Below are positions 48,135-59,150 of a stretch of DNA of 64,000 nucleotides, one piece after another. The notes under the pieces were generated by a model. That model ran no database searches. It was not told where the DNA came from and saw only the letters and a list, made by a program, of their open reading frames with translations. The stretch lies in contig JBITNC010000001.1 in the NCBI GenBank assembly GCA_050084985.1, forward strand, positions 67,518,001 through 67,582,000, in the 5' to 3' direction. Origin of the DNA: Nageia nagi. Taxonomy: Eukaryota; Pinophyta. Within the stretch, counting starts at the first letter, position 1. Every line of letters starts with the position of its first letter. Made by a program: the position numbers and the translations under genes.

Positions 48135-49076
48135 ATGGTTGAAACCTTCATACCTAAGCATATACTCGACGGTTCCAACTTTGGAATATGGGAACCTCGT
48201 ATGAAAGCTGAGTTACAAGCAAGGAAGCTGTGGCAGACAGTTAATGAAGACTTGGTCACTCCTACCGATGAGAAGGCTCTTGAAGTATACAACTCAAAGA
48301 ATGAGTTAGCAACTTCAATGATTTATCGTGAAATTTCAGATGACGTCCTTCTCATGATCTCTTCATCAACATCAGCAAAGGAAGCTTGGGATAGGCTAAA
48401 GAAAATTTACCTTGGGTCAAAATTTTCAAGGAGGTTCACCATTTTACAAAAGTTATTGCAATATCGTCAAGGTGAAGATGAAAATGCCTCTATCTACTTG
48501 AACAAAATCATTGACCTCAGGACACAACTGGTTGGCTGTAGGTGCAACTGGATCAATGATGAGTTCATGGTCTTCATCATTCTTCAAAGTCTTACTACAA
48601 AGTTCAGTAACTTTGTCACAGTTATGGAAATAAGGCTCGATGATAAAGAAGATGTCATCTCTTTTGATAACCTTTCTAGACTCCTTCTGAAGCATGAGGA
48701 AACTTTGAATAAGAAAATGTTGAACCTTTCTCCAAAGGACAATAGCATTGCTCTAGGAGCAACCAAAACTCCTTTCAAGAAAAAGTTCAAACATTATAAA
48801 TTCAAAGATAACAAGTCCTCATCTACCTTCAGGAAGTATGAGAAAAAGGGCAACAATAATGGCAACTTCAGGCAAAGGAATGACAAAGCTGGATCAAGCA
48901 ATCCAACACCTCAGAAAAAGTTTGATGGAAATTATAAATTTTGTGGCATCTTTGGGCACAAAGAGTATGATTATCGTAAAAAGAAATTTGCTCAAAAAGG
49001 CAAGGGAAATGCAAATGTGAGAAATTTCAATAATAGAAGAATAAGCATACTGCTACTGTTGCCTACTACTCAATGA
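48135..49076 (+). CDS. Gag polyprotein of element B
   Basis: 313 codons from ATG at 48135, chosen because the homologous region in A starts there; the frame is open 72 bases further upstream. UBN2-type copia Gag: FGIWEPRMKAEL near residue 20, KEAWDRLKKIYLGSKFS near 85-100, YLNKIIDLRTQL near 125, then a Lys-rich linker and a zinc-knuckle remnant FCGIFGHKEYDY (48931-48975) lacking its first and last Cys. A frame change near 49040 ends it at 49076 just before the protease, whereas the family normally reads gag and pol as one frame. The product could assemble particles but probably binds RNA poorly through the knuckle. Confidence 0.85.
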   Translation: MVETFIPKHILDGSNFGIWEPRMKAELQARKLWQTVNEDLVTPTDEKALEVYNSKNELATSMIYREISDDVLLMISSSTSAKEAWDRLKKIYLGSKFSRRFTILQKLLQYRQGEDENASIYLNKIIDLRTQLVGCRCNWINDEFMVFIILQSLTTKFSNFVTVMEIRLDDKEDVISFDNLSRLLLKHEETLNKKMLNLSPKDNSIALGATKTPFKKKFKHYKFKDNKSSSTFRKYEKKGNNNGNFRQRNDKAGSSNPTPQKKFDGNYKFCGIFGHKEYDYRKKKFAQKGKGNANVRNFNNRRISILLLLPTTQ

Positions 49077-49351
49077 CTCAAACTGTTTCAAATGATTGGA
49101 TTGTTGATTCAGGATGCACTAATCACATGTGTTATGAAAAGGATAAGTTTGAAAACTTTCATAAGTACAAGAAGGATGCAGTTGTGATAGGTGATAATAC
49201 AATCCTTGATGTTCAAGGAATAGGGAGTGTGAAGATTCATGGAAAGACTCTTGATAATGTCTTTTACGTACCTAAACTAATGATGAATCTTATCTCTGTA
49301 ATTCAGATTACAAGGAAAGGATACTCATTTGAGTTTACCTCACACTCCTAG
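49073..49351 (+). pseudogene. Aspartic protease domain of element B
   Basis: Cleaves the polyprotein. DWIVDSGCTNHM contains the catalytic D-S-G (49106-49114). The flap and C-terminal part (VQGIGSVKIHGKTL, VFYVPKLMMNLISV) are intact. The frame ends at TAG 49349-49351 after TSHS; the same TAG occurs in A (3242) and G (31936). Confidence 0.88.
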
Positions 49352-50417
49352 TGTGTTAAGAAAGGACTTGCCACCTTCATGAAAGGATCAATAAAGGATG
49401 ACCTTTATATTATGGATCAAGTTCCTTCAAAGATTTGTCTTGCTGCAAATGTTTGTTCAAAGGGTAATCTTTGGCATCAATGATTAGGGCACCTTAACCA
49501 CAAGAGTATTCAAGATATGAAAACTCAAGAACTTGTGGAAGGTTTACCTAATATTTCACCCACAATTGGTCTCTGTGAAAGGTGCATTCTAGGAAAGATG
49601 AATAGGCAAAAGTTTGAAAAAGATAAGGCAACTCGGGCTACTCGTCCTCTTCAGCTTGTGCATTCAGATTTGATGGGTCCGTTTCAGACTAAGTCTCTAG
49701 GGGGAGCTTCTTATGTTTTGACCTTCATTGATGACTTCAGTAGGATGACATTTGGTTATCTACTTGAGCACAAGGATCAACTTTTGACAGGTTTAAAAAC
49801 TTCAAGGCACTTGTTGAAAATCAAACTGATTTTAAGATCAAGATGTTGAGATCTGATAATGGGGGTGAGTATAATAGCAATGAGTTCAATGACTATTGTG
49901 TTAAACATGGGATCAAGCGGTAATTCACAATCCCTTACACCCCTCAGCAAAATGGAGTTGCTGAAAAAAAGAATCGAACCATTATGGAAATGGCAAGGTG
50001 CATGTTGGGTAACCTTCCTAGTTTCTTATGGGGTGAAGCTGTTCACACTGCTATTCACACCCTAAATAGGTGTCCTACTAAAGCAGTTGAAGGTAAAACT
50101 CTATATGAAGCATGGACAGGAAAGAAACCTAACCTCTCACACTTTAGGGTCTTCGTTATGATGCATTTGCCTTCATTACCTCAGAGAAAAGAAAGAAGTT
50201 AGATAAACGATCAGAAAAATGCATCTTTGTGGGGTATGATAATCAGCATAGAGGTTACAGGCTCTGCTCCTCATCCCATAACATAGTCTTTGTTTCTAGG
50301 GATGTCAAGTTCAATGAACTTCCTGAGGATACGACCTCTCATGCTGAGGTGTCTGATACAGATGATTCTTCGCCTGCACCTAACTGGTTGGATGATCATC
50401 TAGGGAAGTCACCATAA
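49352..50417 (+). pseudogene. Integrase domain of element B, broken
   Basis: A pre-integrase segment with a zinc-binding CERC (GLCERCILGKMNRQKF) is followed by a core with VHSDLMGPFQTKSLGGASYV and FIDDFSRMTFGYLLEHKD, a second catalytic Asp in MLRSDNGGEYNSNEF and a Glu in QQNGVAEKKNR. Defects: TGA 49481, a 1-base loss near 49785, TAA 49921, a 1-base loss near 50153, TAA 50415. The last stop lies at the same place as TAG 4310 in A and the TAG complementary to 31114-31116 in G. Confidence 0.9.
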
Positions 50418-50453
50418 GAGCAAAATTCTTCAGCTCAGAGAATTACAAGGAGT

Positions 50454-51170
50454 ATGACCTTGAATAACTCTTTATTTGCCAAAATTGATAATACGAATGA
50501 GCCATCAACCTTCAAAGAAGCTTCCAAGCAAGAGTGTTGGATGGAAGCTATGAAAGTTGAGTATGAGGCGCTCATGAAAAATGAAACTTGGGATTTGGTT
50601 CCTTATCCCAATGAGAAAAATGTGATTGGAAATAAATGGATATACAAGGTCAAGTACAATTCTGATGGAAACATTGAAAAATACAAAGCAAGGTTAGTGG
50701 CCAAAGGATTCGCTCAAAAATATGGTATTGATTATGAGGAAACCTTTGCTCCTGTGGCCAAGATGCCTACTGTCAGGATAATCCTTGCTCTTTCTACAGC
50801 TCAAGGATGGAAAGCTTTTCAACTTGATGTCAAGAGTGCATTTCTCAATGGTGACTTGAATGTAGAAATCTACATGAACCAACCAGAAGGATTTATTCCA
50901 GAAGGTAAAGAGTCTCTTGTGTGCAAGCTAAAGAAGTCTTTGTATGGACTTAAGCAAGCACCTAGAGCATGGTACAAGAAAATTTCAGGATTCTTTGCAG
51001 ATATTGGTTTTTCCAAGTGCTTCTCTGACTCAGATCTCTATGTACTCAATCAAGAAAAAGATGTGGTCTTAATTCTCCTTTATGTGGATGATCTTCTCAT
51101 AACTGGCAATAATATTGAAATCATCCAAGAGTGCATCTCCAAACTGAAGGTAACATTTGAAATATGATCT
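50454..51170 (+). pseudogene. Reverse transcriptase domain of element B
   Basis: An open stretch of 237 codons from 50454 with NKWIYKVKYNSDGNIEKYKA, YGIDYEETFAPVAKMPTVR, QLDVKSAFLNGDL, KKSLYGLKQAPRAWY and the catalytic LLYVDDLL (YVDD at 51081-51092). All core motifs of copia reverse transcriptase are present. The frame is lost by an indel near 51163, just before the thumb region. Confidence 0.92.
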
Positions 51171-52039
51171 AGGTCTCTTGCATTACTATCTTAGGATGCA
51201 AGTATACCAACACAAAGATTGTACTTATCTTAGTCAATCTAAGTATATATCAGACATCTTCCAAAAGTTTGGAATGGAGTGTAAATATGCTGCAATACTG
51301 TTTCTCCTGGAATCATTGTATCTCTGAGCTCAGATTCTCAGTTGGTTGATGCTACAACTTATAGGCAATTGATTGGTAGTCTTCTGTATCTAACTATCTC
51401 TCGACCTGATATTGCCTTTGCAGTGAATCTGATGGCACGATTCATGCAAAAACCATATGTTGAACACCTCAATGCTGTTAAGCAAATTTTGAGGTATGTG
51501 GCAGGGACAAAGGATCTTGCTCTTAAGTATTCCAAAGTGCCCTCGATTGTTCTCTCAGGGTTCTCAGATTCTGATTATGGGGGAGATAGAGATGACAGAA
51601 AGTCAACCTCTGCATATGTGTTCAACATTGGTTCAAGTGCTATCTCTTGGGCTTCCAAGAAGCAACCTACTGTGACTCTTTCTACCACCGAAGCTGAATA
51701 TCGAGCCATGTCTGTTGCCGCCCAAGACGTTATTTGGCTGAGGCATCTTCTGAACGAAATTGGGTATGAGCAAAATGGCCCATCTCTTATCTCTTAGACA
51801 ATTAATCGGCTATCTCTTTGGCTAAGAATCCTATATTCCATCAAAGAACCAAACATGTGAAAATCTAAGCCCATTTTATCAGGGAGAAGGTTCTAGATGA
51901 CATCATACACTTGCAGTATTGTCCATCTACTGAAAACTCCGCTGATTTATTCACCAAGCCCCTTCCTGAAGCTCAGTTCAGCAAGCTTAGGGATTCTCTT
52001 GGGTTGGTAAAGTTGCCCTCAAGGGGGAGTGAAGTTTGA
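51171..52039 (+). pseudogene. RNase H domain of element B
   Basis: Degrades RNA in the RNA-DNA hybrid. After a decayed linker with a frame change near 51297, 51342-51797 is open with YRQLIGSLLYLTISRPDIAF, GFSDSDYGGDRDDRKSTSAY and TLSTTEAEYRAMS. A 1-base loss near 51795 and stops at 51803 and 51866 break the end. The pol tail (KPLPEAQFSKLRDSLG then LVKLPSRGSEV) ends at TGA 52037-52039. Confidence 0.9.
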
Positions 52040-52850
52040 ACTTTTGTTAGTGATGACAACTTCACCTCTAAGAGGCCTTTTTTGATTGTACATTCTATAC
52101 CTCCGTGGTAAGTTTGCTCTGCATGACAAACTTGTACAATTGTTGTTATAGAGTGTTGATTATTTTATACCTCCATGGTAAGTTTGCTCTGCGTGACAAA
52201 CTTGTTGTACATTTTATACCTCTATGGTAAGTTTGCTCTGCGTGAGAAACTTGTACAATTTTTGAGCATATAATTAATATACCTCCGTGGTAAGTTCGCT
52301 CTACGTGAGGAACTTGTACATTCTATACCTCCGTGGTGAGTTTGCTCTGCATGAGAAACTCGTACAATTTTTATGCTCTATTAAAAATCAACACATGTCT
52401 ATATACAATAGGTCACTATGAGTGATGGCTTGGCATCTCCGTGATGACTTATAGTGCACCATTGATCAGTTATTTATAAGATGGCATTATTTGATTCTCT
52501 TATTTGAATATATGATGCATCTAACTGATTTTGTTCATGAGTTGCTTGTAACATGCAGGATCTTCTTCAGAAATGCAGGTTACTCACCTTATGTAAGCAA
52601 GCTCATGGAGACTCACATGTCAGCTTAAAGTTGATCGACTACTATGTACAGTGAAACCAGTTGTGGTTAATGATTGTATTGTAAACCATTTTTGTCAAAT
52701 GGTAATTAGTGAGTCTCATACTAGTTCTCAAAAAGATTATCAAATATGTAAATGTTCTCATCTCCACTTGTATCTCTATGGAGGAGAACTCTCTCTTACT
52801 CTCTCTCTTCTCTCTTCTACGCTCTATCCCAATATTGCATTAAGGGGGAG
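52040..52850 (+). other. 3' untranslated region and polypurine tract of element B
   Basis: Non-coding. The tandem array is at 52098-52385. The strip GACTTATAGTGCACCATTGA (52445) is shared with A, C, D and G. TAAGGGGGAG at 52841-52850 abuts the 3' LTR and is the plus-strand primer site. Confidence 0.85.
52098..52385 (+). repeat. Five tandem units in the 3' untranslated region of B
   Basis: Each copy carries CCTCCGTGGTAAGTTTGCTC and TGCATGACAAACTTGTAC or a close variant. Copy lengths alternate long and short (about 70, 49, 63, 46 and 57 bases), as in element C's dimeric array. Confidence 0.9.
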
Positions 52851-53330
52851 TGTTAGAATTTGTAATGAAATATTGTGAATATCTAAACTCCTTGTAATTC
52901 AATTAATCACTTAAAGGATATGTAGATACCTTAAGGGATTAATTGAATTCTTTATTATGTAGACTTTGACTTTACCAAGTGGTTAGTTGGTAGGTTAAAG
53001 TTAGGTGATACATTTATTGTAACCCTAACCTTACCCTTGGGTTAAAGGGAGGTTAGAGAGGTGCTCTCAAGCTATAAATAGAGGGCATCTCCTCTTGTAA
53101 CATAACTAAGTTTTTGAAGTAAGATTACTCTACTAGTTGTGTAGGAGAGGAAGAGAATAGTTGTAAGAGGGGCATACTTGAGAATTGAGATACTAGTTGT
53201 GGATGTACTCCCAAGGAGGGAGGAACCACATTACACTTGTGTTATCTTGTGAGAATGGTGTTATGTTGTATGATTGAGTTTCCTAGTCTTGGTCCTTGAG
53301 GATTAGTTTAGATCTAGCCTAAATCCTTCA
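52851..53330 (+). repeat. 3' LTR of element B (480 bp)
   Basis: Nearly identical to 44745-45225; followed by the duplication ACAAG. Hairpin at 53199-53229. Confidence 0.97.
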
Positions 53331-55227
53331 ACAAGTTGGTGCATCTTTGTGTGTGTGTGTTTTAAATTGAAAATAGGGGATATGGTGTTCCTCAAACCAA
53401 TTACATTCTTGGACGTATTAAGCCATTTAACACCAAAATAGAACAAAATATTAACATATAAAATAGCCAACAAACTTGCATGTAACACAAAGCCTAGAAT
53501 GGCTAAAACAACCAAAACCATTATAGAATTCCCAAAAAATAGCTAAGGAGGTATCTCGACACTCCTTCATTAACCTCTAGCTAAAGAATTTTGTGGGAGA
53601 GTCTTAGCTACTATAACATCTTCACTTCCTTGAACCATATTGACCATTTGAACTTCTAGCTCCTTCATGCTTGGAGAAAACTTCCCTTTATATTAACCTT
53701 TCTTCCCTTCGGAGGATACTAAGGGATATTTTCCTTTTTTCTTCTTCAAGGAGGACTCTTCAAACTCCTCAAAACTATTGATGATTTCCATTTTTGGGGA
53801 TTCTTTGGCCTTCCATTTCATCTTACAATGAGAGCCCTTTGTAATAGTTTCCTTGGTTGTTACAAAAGGAGTCATTGGATAGAAGTCACCTCATTTAATT
53901 TCTTATTGCCTGCGGCTTTCTCTTCCCCTAATATTTATGAGTAGGAGGGATCATTCCCCTCTTCAGTAGGTTCCTACTCTTCCTTAAATTCTTTATCATC
54001 CTCAAGACTAGCAGGTTCCTTTTTTATCTGCTTTTGAACAAGTAAGGTCCTTGGACCAAGAGTCAAATTAATGAAGAATATTAAATTAACTTCCCCTCAT
54101 TCTGAGTAATTAGATTCAAAACCTTATTTGCTTTCATGTATTGAAAATATAGAGTATCCTAGTGTGCTTTGTGGTCATCATTTTTCCTTGCTTCAAGGTT
54201 AGAGCCAAATTTTTCACCAATTTGAAAAAGAAAAAGGAATGTTCATTAGTTGATAGCTATGGATATGATTTAAAAAATCCATATAGAAGCTAGGAACCAC
54301 ATCTTCGCTTTCATCCAAAGTCAATAACTTCATTATGATCAAAACTACCCCACCCCATGGTTGTCTCTCTGAAATTAATAAAATAATGAACCTAAGATTT
54401 GTAGGAGACACCCTTTAGCTTAGAGAATAAGTCCATCTCATTCTTGAGAGAGTGTTTATCTAATATTAGATTTATCTCCTTCATTTATAAACTCGATACC
54501 TCGCTCATCAACTCAATAATGGTAAAGGCCTTCACCTTACCATCCTACTAAGATCGCACTAGAGTTGTAGTGAGCCTCATACCTACTTGTGGGGACTTAT
54601 TCAAAAAATATAATAACCCCCTTAAACGCAACTCAAACCTCCTCATTAAACTCCAAAATTAATAACTCAACCTTGTCACTAGCCATTACAACACACATAG
54701 TATAACACAACTAGGAGAGAAGGAAGGATAAAATGTAGATTTGGACCAAAAAATTTAAGGATTTTCCTCCATGATGATAAAAAACCCTCAATACATGCAA
54801 TAAATGGATTATGAACCACCACCCTTGCATGAGCCAATCAAAGTTGTTGCACACACCCAGAGTCTCATTACGTCTCATAAGGGCTCACAAAAGTGACAAA
54901 TTGTCAACACACCTTCATATGAGAAACATGAAGCGAGAGGCATTAATGTCCCATCAACTAGATAAAATGTTGAGGAGAAGGATCATATTGGGGTTTTTCA
55001 ACTTGGGTGTATGCAAGTTTCCAATTTTTGAAAAACCTTATGTCATCTTTGCACCTCGACAAAAGGCAAGTTATTGCAAATAAGGTTCCTTGTTGAAAAT
55101 TATGGAGGGCCCCTATGCACCCCGAGGATCTCTCCTTCCCCACTTAGGAGGGAGTAGAGAAATATTGTAGATCATTATTAAAATCATTGAAAACCACTCT
55201 GACTAGAGCTTCTATAAGGATCTCCTC
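53331..55227 (-). other. Decayed coding-like repeat DNA
   Basis: Minus-strand open pieces (53693-53875, 54214-54411, 54958-55143) look protein-coding in composition; 54214-54411 contains 'ISERQPWGGVVLIIMKLLTL' and DFLNHIHSYQL. I do not recognise a family. Together with the RNase H relic just upstream on the same strand, it may be the 3' part of one old element into which B inserted. Confidence 0.45.
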
Positions 55228-55640
55228 TCAAGTAGACAACTCTTCTTGGAGAAGGCCTAGATTCCCTGCATAATCTACTAATTTGTTCCCTTCTTTAAAG
55301 GCGTGAAGAATTTGGTATTCAACTAATTCTAGTGACCACTCTTTTATTTCTTCAAAGAGCCTAATTTGGTTCCATCTTGGACAACTTTCGAGGGTATTGA
55401 TGATGTAAAGGGAGTCTTCCTCTATGATGGCTCTCTTGAAACCCTTTTCTTTTAAAAGTTGGATACCTTGATACAAGGCTCTTGCTTTTGCAAAATGGCT
55501 AGACTGATGGCCAATATTTTTTGTAAAGGTTAGCAAATGTTTTTCTTTATCATCCTCAATAAGACCTCCTACTCTCCATTCTCTTGGGTTTCCCTTAGAG
55601 CTACCATCAAAGTTCAGTTTTACCTAGCCTTTTAGAGGGA
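55228..55640 (-). pseudogene. RNase H (RVT_3-type) relic, LINE-like
   Basis: The minus strand reads KLNFDGSSKGNPREWRVGGL, then ARALYQGIQLLKEKGFKRA, IIEEDSLYIINTLE and, near the end, HAFKEGNKLVDYAGNLGL. This is the plant RVT_3 RNase H pattern, with the first acidic residue in NFDG, Glu-Asp in IEEDS and a late Asp in LVDYAGNL. The domain is usual at the C-terminus of plant non-LTR retrotransposon proteins or in stand-alone relatives. No reverse transcriptase is recognisable upstream. Confidence 0.75.
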
Positions 55641-58428
55641 GTATCGACTTAACTAGAGATTTGTCGTCCTTCACCTCGACATTAGAGATCCCTTTATGAG
55701 TCATTCCCCATGTGCATCTTGGTGTGGTTAACCATAGGTGCCCTTTCTGTAATGAGCATGAGCCATGTTTCTATCTCTTTTGATCATGTGAAAAAGTCAA
55801 AGGCTTCTGGCAATGGATTTTTTCTTTCTTTATGCCCTTCATGAGAATTCCTTTCTCATGGATTTTTTCCCTTCCTCTACACGAAGTTTGGAAGATATTC
55901 CATATTAGCATTCTCATTCACCTATGAAAAGTCTATAATAAATCATTTTTTATCATTAGGTGGCTCCTTCAAAATCTTCACTTGTTGATGAACTTACAGT
56001 TTTTCATGATGTTTGATTACAAATTTCTATATAGGATGAGAAGGTTTCTATGAAAGTGAACCATCTTTGCACTCTAATAGATTACTAGGGAAATTTCCCA
56101 TATGCATTTAGTAAAGTTCCTCCATACACCTCTTCTTGGGACCATTCCAAGTTGCGCTCCATAATCCTCTATCTAGTTTATTATAATTAAACATTAGTTT
56201 AGATCTTTTTATAGTTGTTATGGAATCAAGTTCCCACTTGATGTGTTTGGTATAGCTTCTATATTTGAGATAGGTTCATTAGATATAGAAGGCTTCTACT
56301 CCTAAATACAAGTTTTTATTTTTTCCCATCGAACGTACTATTTTTTTTTCCCTTTGATTCTATTATAACCAAATTATCCACTTGAATATTATTGACCCAA
56401 ATTCCATGATCTTTTGCATGCCTTTTACTTTGAATTTATATTATTGTATCCATTCTAAAATATATTCATATTTATTATCATGTTTTGCTCAAATGTTTTC
56501 CATAAATCATTATAAAAAATTCCAACTTATGTTACATGTTATATGTAAATAATCAATTTGTTATTCTCCTAATAGGATCTTTTATAAGCAGTGCTTTGAA
56601 ATTCAAGCTACAGGAGTCGCCACCATATATGACTTTCATGTCAACAAAGAACAAATTGACCTGACAGCTTCAAAAGAGAACTGAAAATATTGCCTCCTAA
56701 GAGGTGGTTGCCAAAGATAACTTTGAAGCAAAGCAATAAATTTACAACAGGATGAACTAACGTTTCAACTTAATCTTATAGAGAAGGAAATTTTGATCAA
56801 ACACAACAAAGGGATTAAAAGAATAAATGAATTTGATGTTTTTACTAGAAAAATAGTTTTGTTCTCATATTAAATGTTTAAACAGAACTGTTATATGTCT
56901 TTCTGAAATAATTTAAATGATAATTATTTGATAGTTACTACCCTGCTTTACAGGCGAGTTTTGTAGTAAAAAGCTTCAACGTTTCTCCGTCGTACAAAAT
57001 ATTTCTTTATTTTATAAATTTAAAAGATTTTATATATTTAAAATAGGATTTAATTAAATACAACTAACTGATGTGAACCACAAAAGTTAGGATGTTCAGC
57101 TGTTTCAGCACTGTATCAAATATAGCAAGTTAATTTTCCTGTCGTGTACCTTGCTGAAACCCACTGGACTTTGGTTAAGGAACCATATTCATGAACACAC
57201 AAGTCTGGTGTGCTCTTTGAGATATCTTTCTTCAACTCTTACAGAGAGAAATAGCTACACAATTAGATTCCCTACTTATAAAAAACGTTTTTCGTGTTCT
57301 ATAATTGGAAATAAGGACGAACTTTTGAAACAGCAATTTAAGATATTGATGAATTGTTACGGAAAATGCTTCAAATAATTACACAGTATTAGAAGAAAAC
57401 CACAAGTATTTTAGTGGGAATTGGAAGTGAACTATTTCCCATGTCAAAAAAACCTTGATAGAAAGCCCCAAATCTTATTACTGCCTTGTCAATGTGAGTA
57501 CACCTAGACAAGGTTGGATGCAAGCACTAATAAATATTTAAAAAGTCACTAGCCATTAAAATGACATACAGCTATATCCTTGGAATTGCTTAGAATTGTA
57601 CTGAGAGACACCCTAAGGCAAGATGACAAGCAAATCATCATAGTTGTGTATTCTATAGCCTTAATCACCTTAATTATGAAGTTAGAACTTCTTCTGCTAT
57701 AGCTTTATCTTATTTCAGTAGTTCAAGAGTGCGTCGTTGCCAAAGACCTCCCAGGTCTGATCCCACCTTATGTGTGTCTGCCTCCATCACCAGGCATTGA
57801 ATATGGCAAGGAAATTCACCTCCATGAATGACATCCTCCTTGCTCCCAGATTTCACTACTCATCGGTCTCACTATGGTCTGAACGTGCTCAGTTTCTCCC
57901 CTGTTTGCAGTCAGATTACCTGCTGCTGGTACAAGATTGAGAATAGAGCTTTACAAGAAGATAGTTCAGATGTTGCATTTGAAGGAGCTATGCAAAGGGG
58001 AGGAGGGGTAGGTATAGGAGTTTGGGGCAGCGGATTCATTGTGGTCAGGCCAGGATTCATTGTGGTCAGGCCCGGATTCACTGCTGCCGGGCCAGTAATT
58101 TGCTGCTGCCTGACTGGCAACGGATTCAGAATAGAAAAGCAAAAGAAATAATATATTACCTTTCAGTCTTATAAACAAGGAAAAAAAAACTTTTAGCTAA
58201 GAAAAATCATTCTTGATTTACTATCATTACATCAGTGTGACCTAATGTCCTGATTCTACAAATTTGGGATTTTACTTGATTCCTGGTAAGATAAATAGAT
58301 TTTGAGTCACGATACAATTAACTGATCCAAGATGATACGGATATTTTAATTTCAAAACACCAGCTTCTCAGCTTAGGACAATCTGTGTGTCTTGATTTAC
58401 AAATAATATTTGGTAGCATCAGTTAGTT
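55641..58428. other. Region without supported genes
   Basis: 55641-56050 on the minus strand may be a decayed continuation of the RNase H relic. 56160-57600 is AT-rich. 57720-58150 is less AT-rich and has overlapping short frames on both strands, none recognised; it lies just past the stop of the SDG40-like exon and may be its 3' untranslated or downstream sequence. Confidence 0.5.
58031..58094. repeat. Three tandem copies of a 21-bp unit
   Basis: GGATTCATTGTGGTCAGGCC occurs twice in tandem, followed by a diverged copy (GGATTCACTGCTGCCGGGCC). Confidence 0.9.
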
Positions 58429-59148
58429 TTACTGCCCAGCTGAATAAAGATGTTCGAGCTGACAATTACAGTATAAAATAGCCCGATGAAGAATTCTCTT
58501 GTATCCCAATCTCCATTGGATGGCCAATTTCCACCTTCTCAAAGAATGACCAAGTTCTGTTTTCTGAGCCAGCTCAATCTCTTTGTAGCTCTGCAAAACT
58601 TGCATCTTGATAAATTTACTTATTTCACGATTCATTAAATGGCATCTTTTTGAATGGAGTTTCCTCCACTTTGGAAATTGGTCCAGTAATATGCAATGAT
58701 CATCATATTGTCCCATTTCTATATCCTTCAAGAGATCTAACATAAACTGTAACCCCTCAGCTTCAGAAAACCTGTCAATTATTTGTAATAGTAATTCATC
58801 TTCCTCAACTGTCGTGGGAAGCTTAGCAAGAAGATTTTCACATTTCTCTAAAAGCCATTTGGTGACTGCAATATCATTCTCAATGGATATTTGCAATCCT
58901 GAAAAGGCAAGATGCCCAATTGCCTTGCGAAGCTTTTGTGGTGTAGCATAAAACCGTAATGCTACTAACAATGAAAATGAGGGTTTCCCATCCCACTGAA
59001 GATAAAGGTGATTCTTCTCCCAATATCTCAAGGTCAGCATTTCAGCATCCAAATTAATATAGATCTTATCATTTGGATTATCCTTGAGAACAAAACCATA
59101 ATGTTCAAGAAGCTCCAGATTTGTAAATACACCATAACATAGAAGGAC
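58429..59148 (-). CDS. SDG40: SET DOMAIN GROUP 40-like protein, C-terminal exon
   Basis: 239 codons from an intron acceptor (TATTGCAG on the minus strand, AG at 59149-59150) to TAA at 58429. The exon starts VLLCYGVFTNLELLEHYGFV then DNPNDKIYINL, matching the end of the SET domain and start of the Rubisco-LSMT-type substrate-binding region of SDG40-like lysine methyltransferases. The rest is a helical C-terminal domain (FSLLVALRFYATP, LRKAIGHLAFSG). No frame defects, and codon use unlike the surrounding repeats. The frame stays open to 59196, but those codons lie before the acceptor. Upstream exons with most of the SET domain are not found to 64000, so they must lie beyond the window. Confidence 0.72.
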   Translation of the reverse strand, partial: VLLCYGVFTNLELLEHYGFVLKDNPNDKIYINLDAEMLTLRYWEKNHLYLQWDGKPSFSLLVALRFYATPQKLRKAIGHLAFSGLQISIENDIAVTKWLLEKCENLLAKLPTTVEEDELLLQIIDRFSEAEGLQFMLDLLKDIEMGQYDDHCILLDQFPKWRKLHSKRCHLMNREISKFIKMQVLQSYKEIELAQKTELGHSLRRWKLAIQWRLGYKRILHRAILYCNCQLEHLYSAGQ

Positions 59149-59150
59149 CT

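Larger units (their letters stand above)
44745..53330 (+). mobile_element. Ty1/copia element B, complete and recently inserted
   Basis: LTRs 44745-45225 and 52851-53330 start TGTTAGAATT and end AATCCTTCA, flanked by ACAAG at 44740-44744 and 53331-53335. A tRNA-Met primer site follows the 5' LTR and a purine tract precedes the 3' LTR. By eye the two LTRs differ by three substitutions and one 1-base gap in about 480 bp. At 8586 bp it is longer than A because about 1 kb of non-family DNA with PPR remnants lies in the leader. Gag is mostly open, but pol has at least six stops and several frameshifts. Confidence 0.96.

Noticed and set aside
50694-50882. Minus-strand frame in element B
   Set aside because: Antisense of the intact reverse transcriptase.
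57828-58178. Overlapping frames of 69-107 codons on both strands
   Set aside because: Partly made of a 21-bp tandem repeat; no domain seen.
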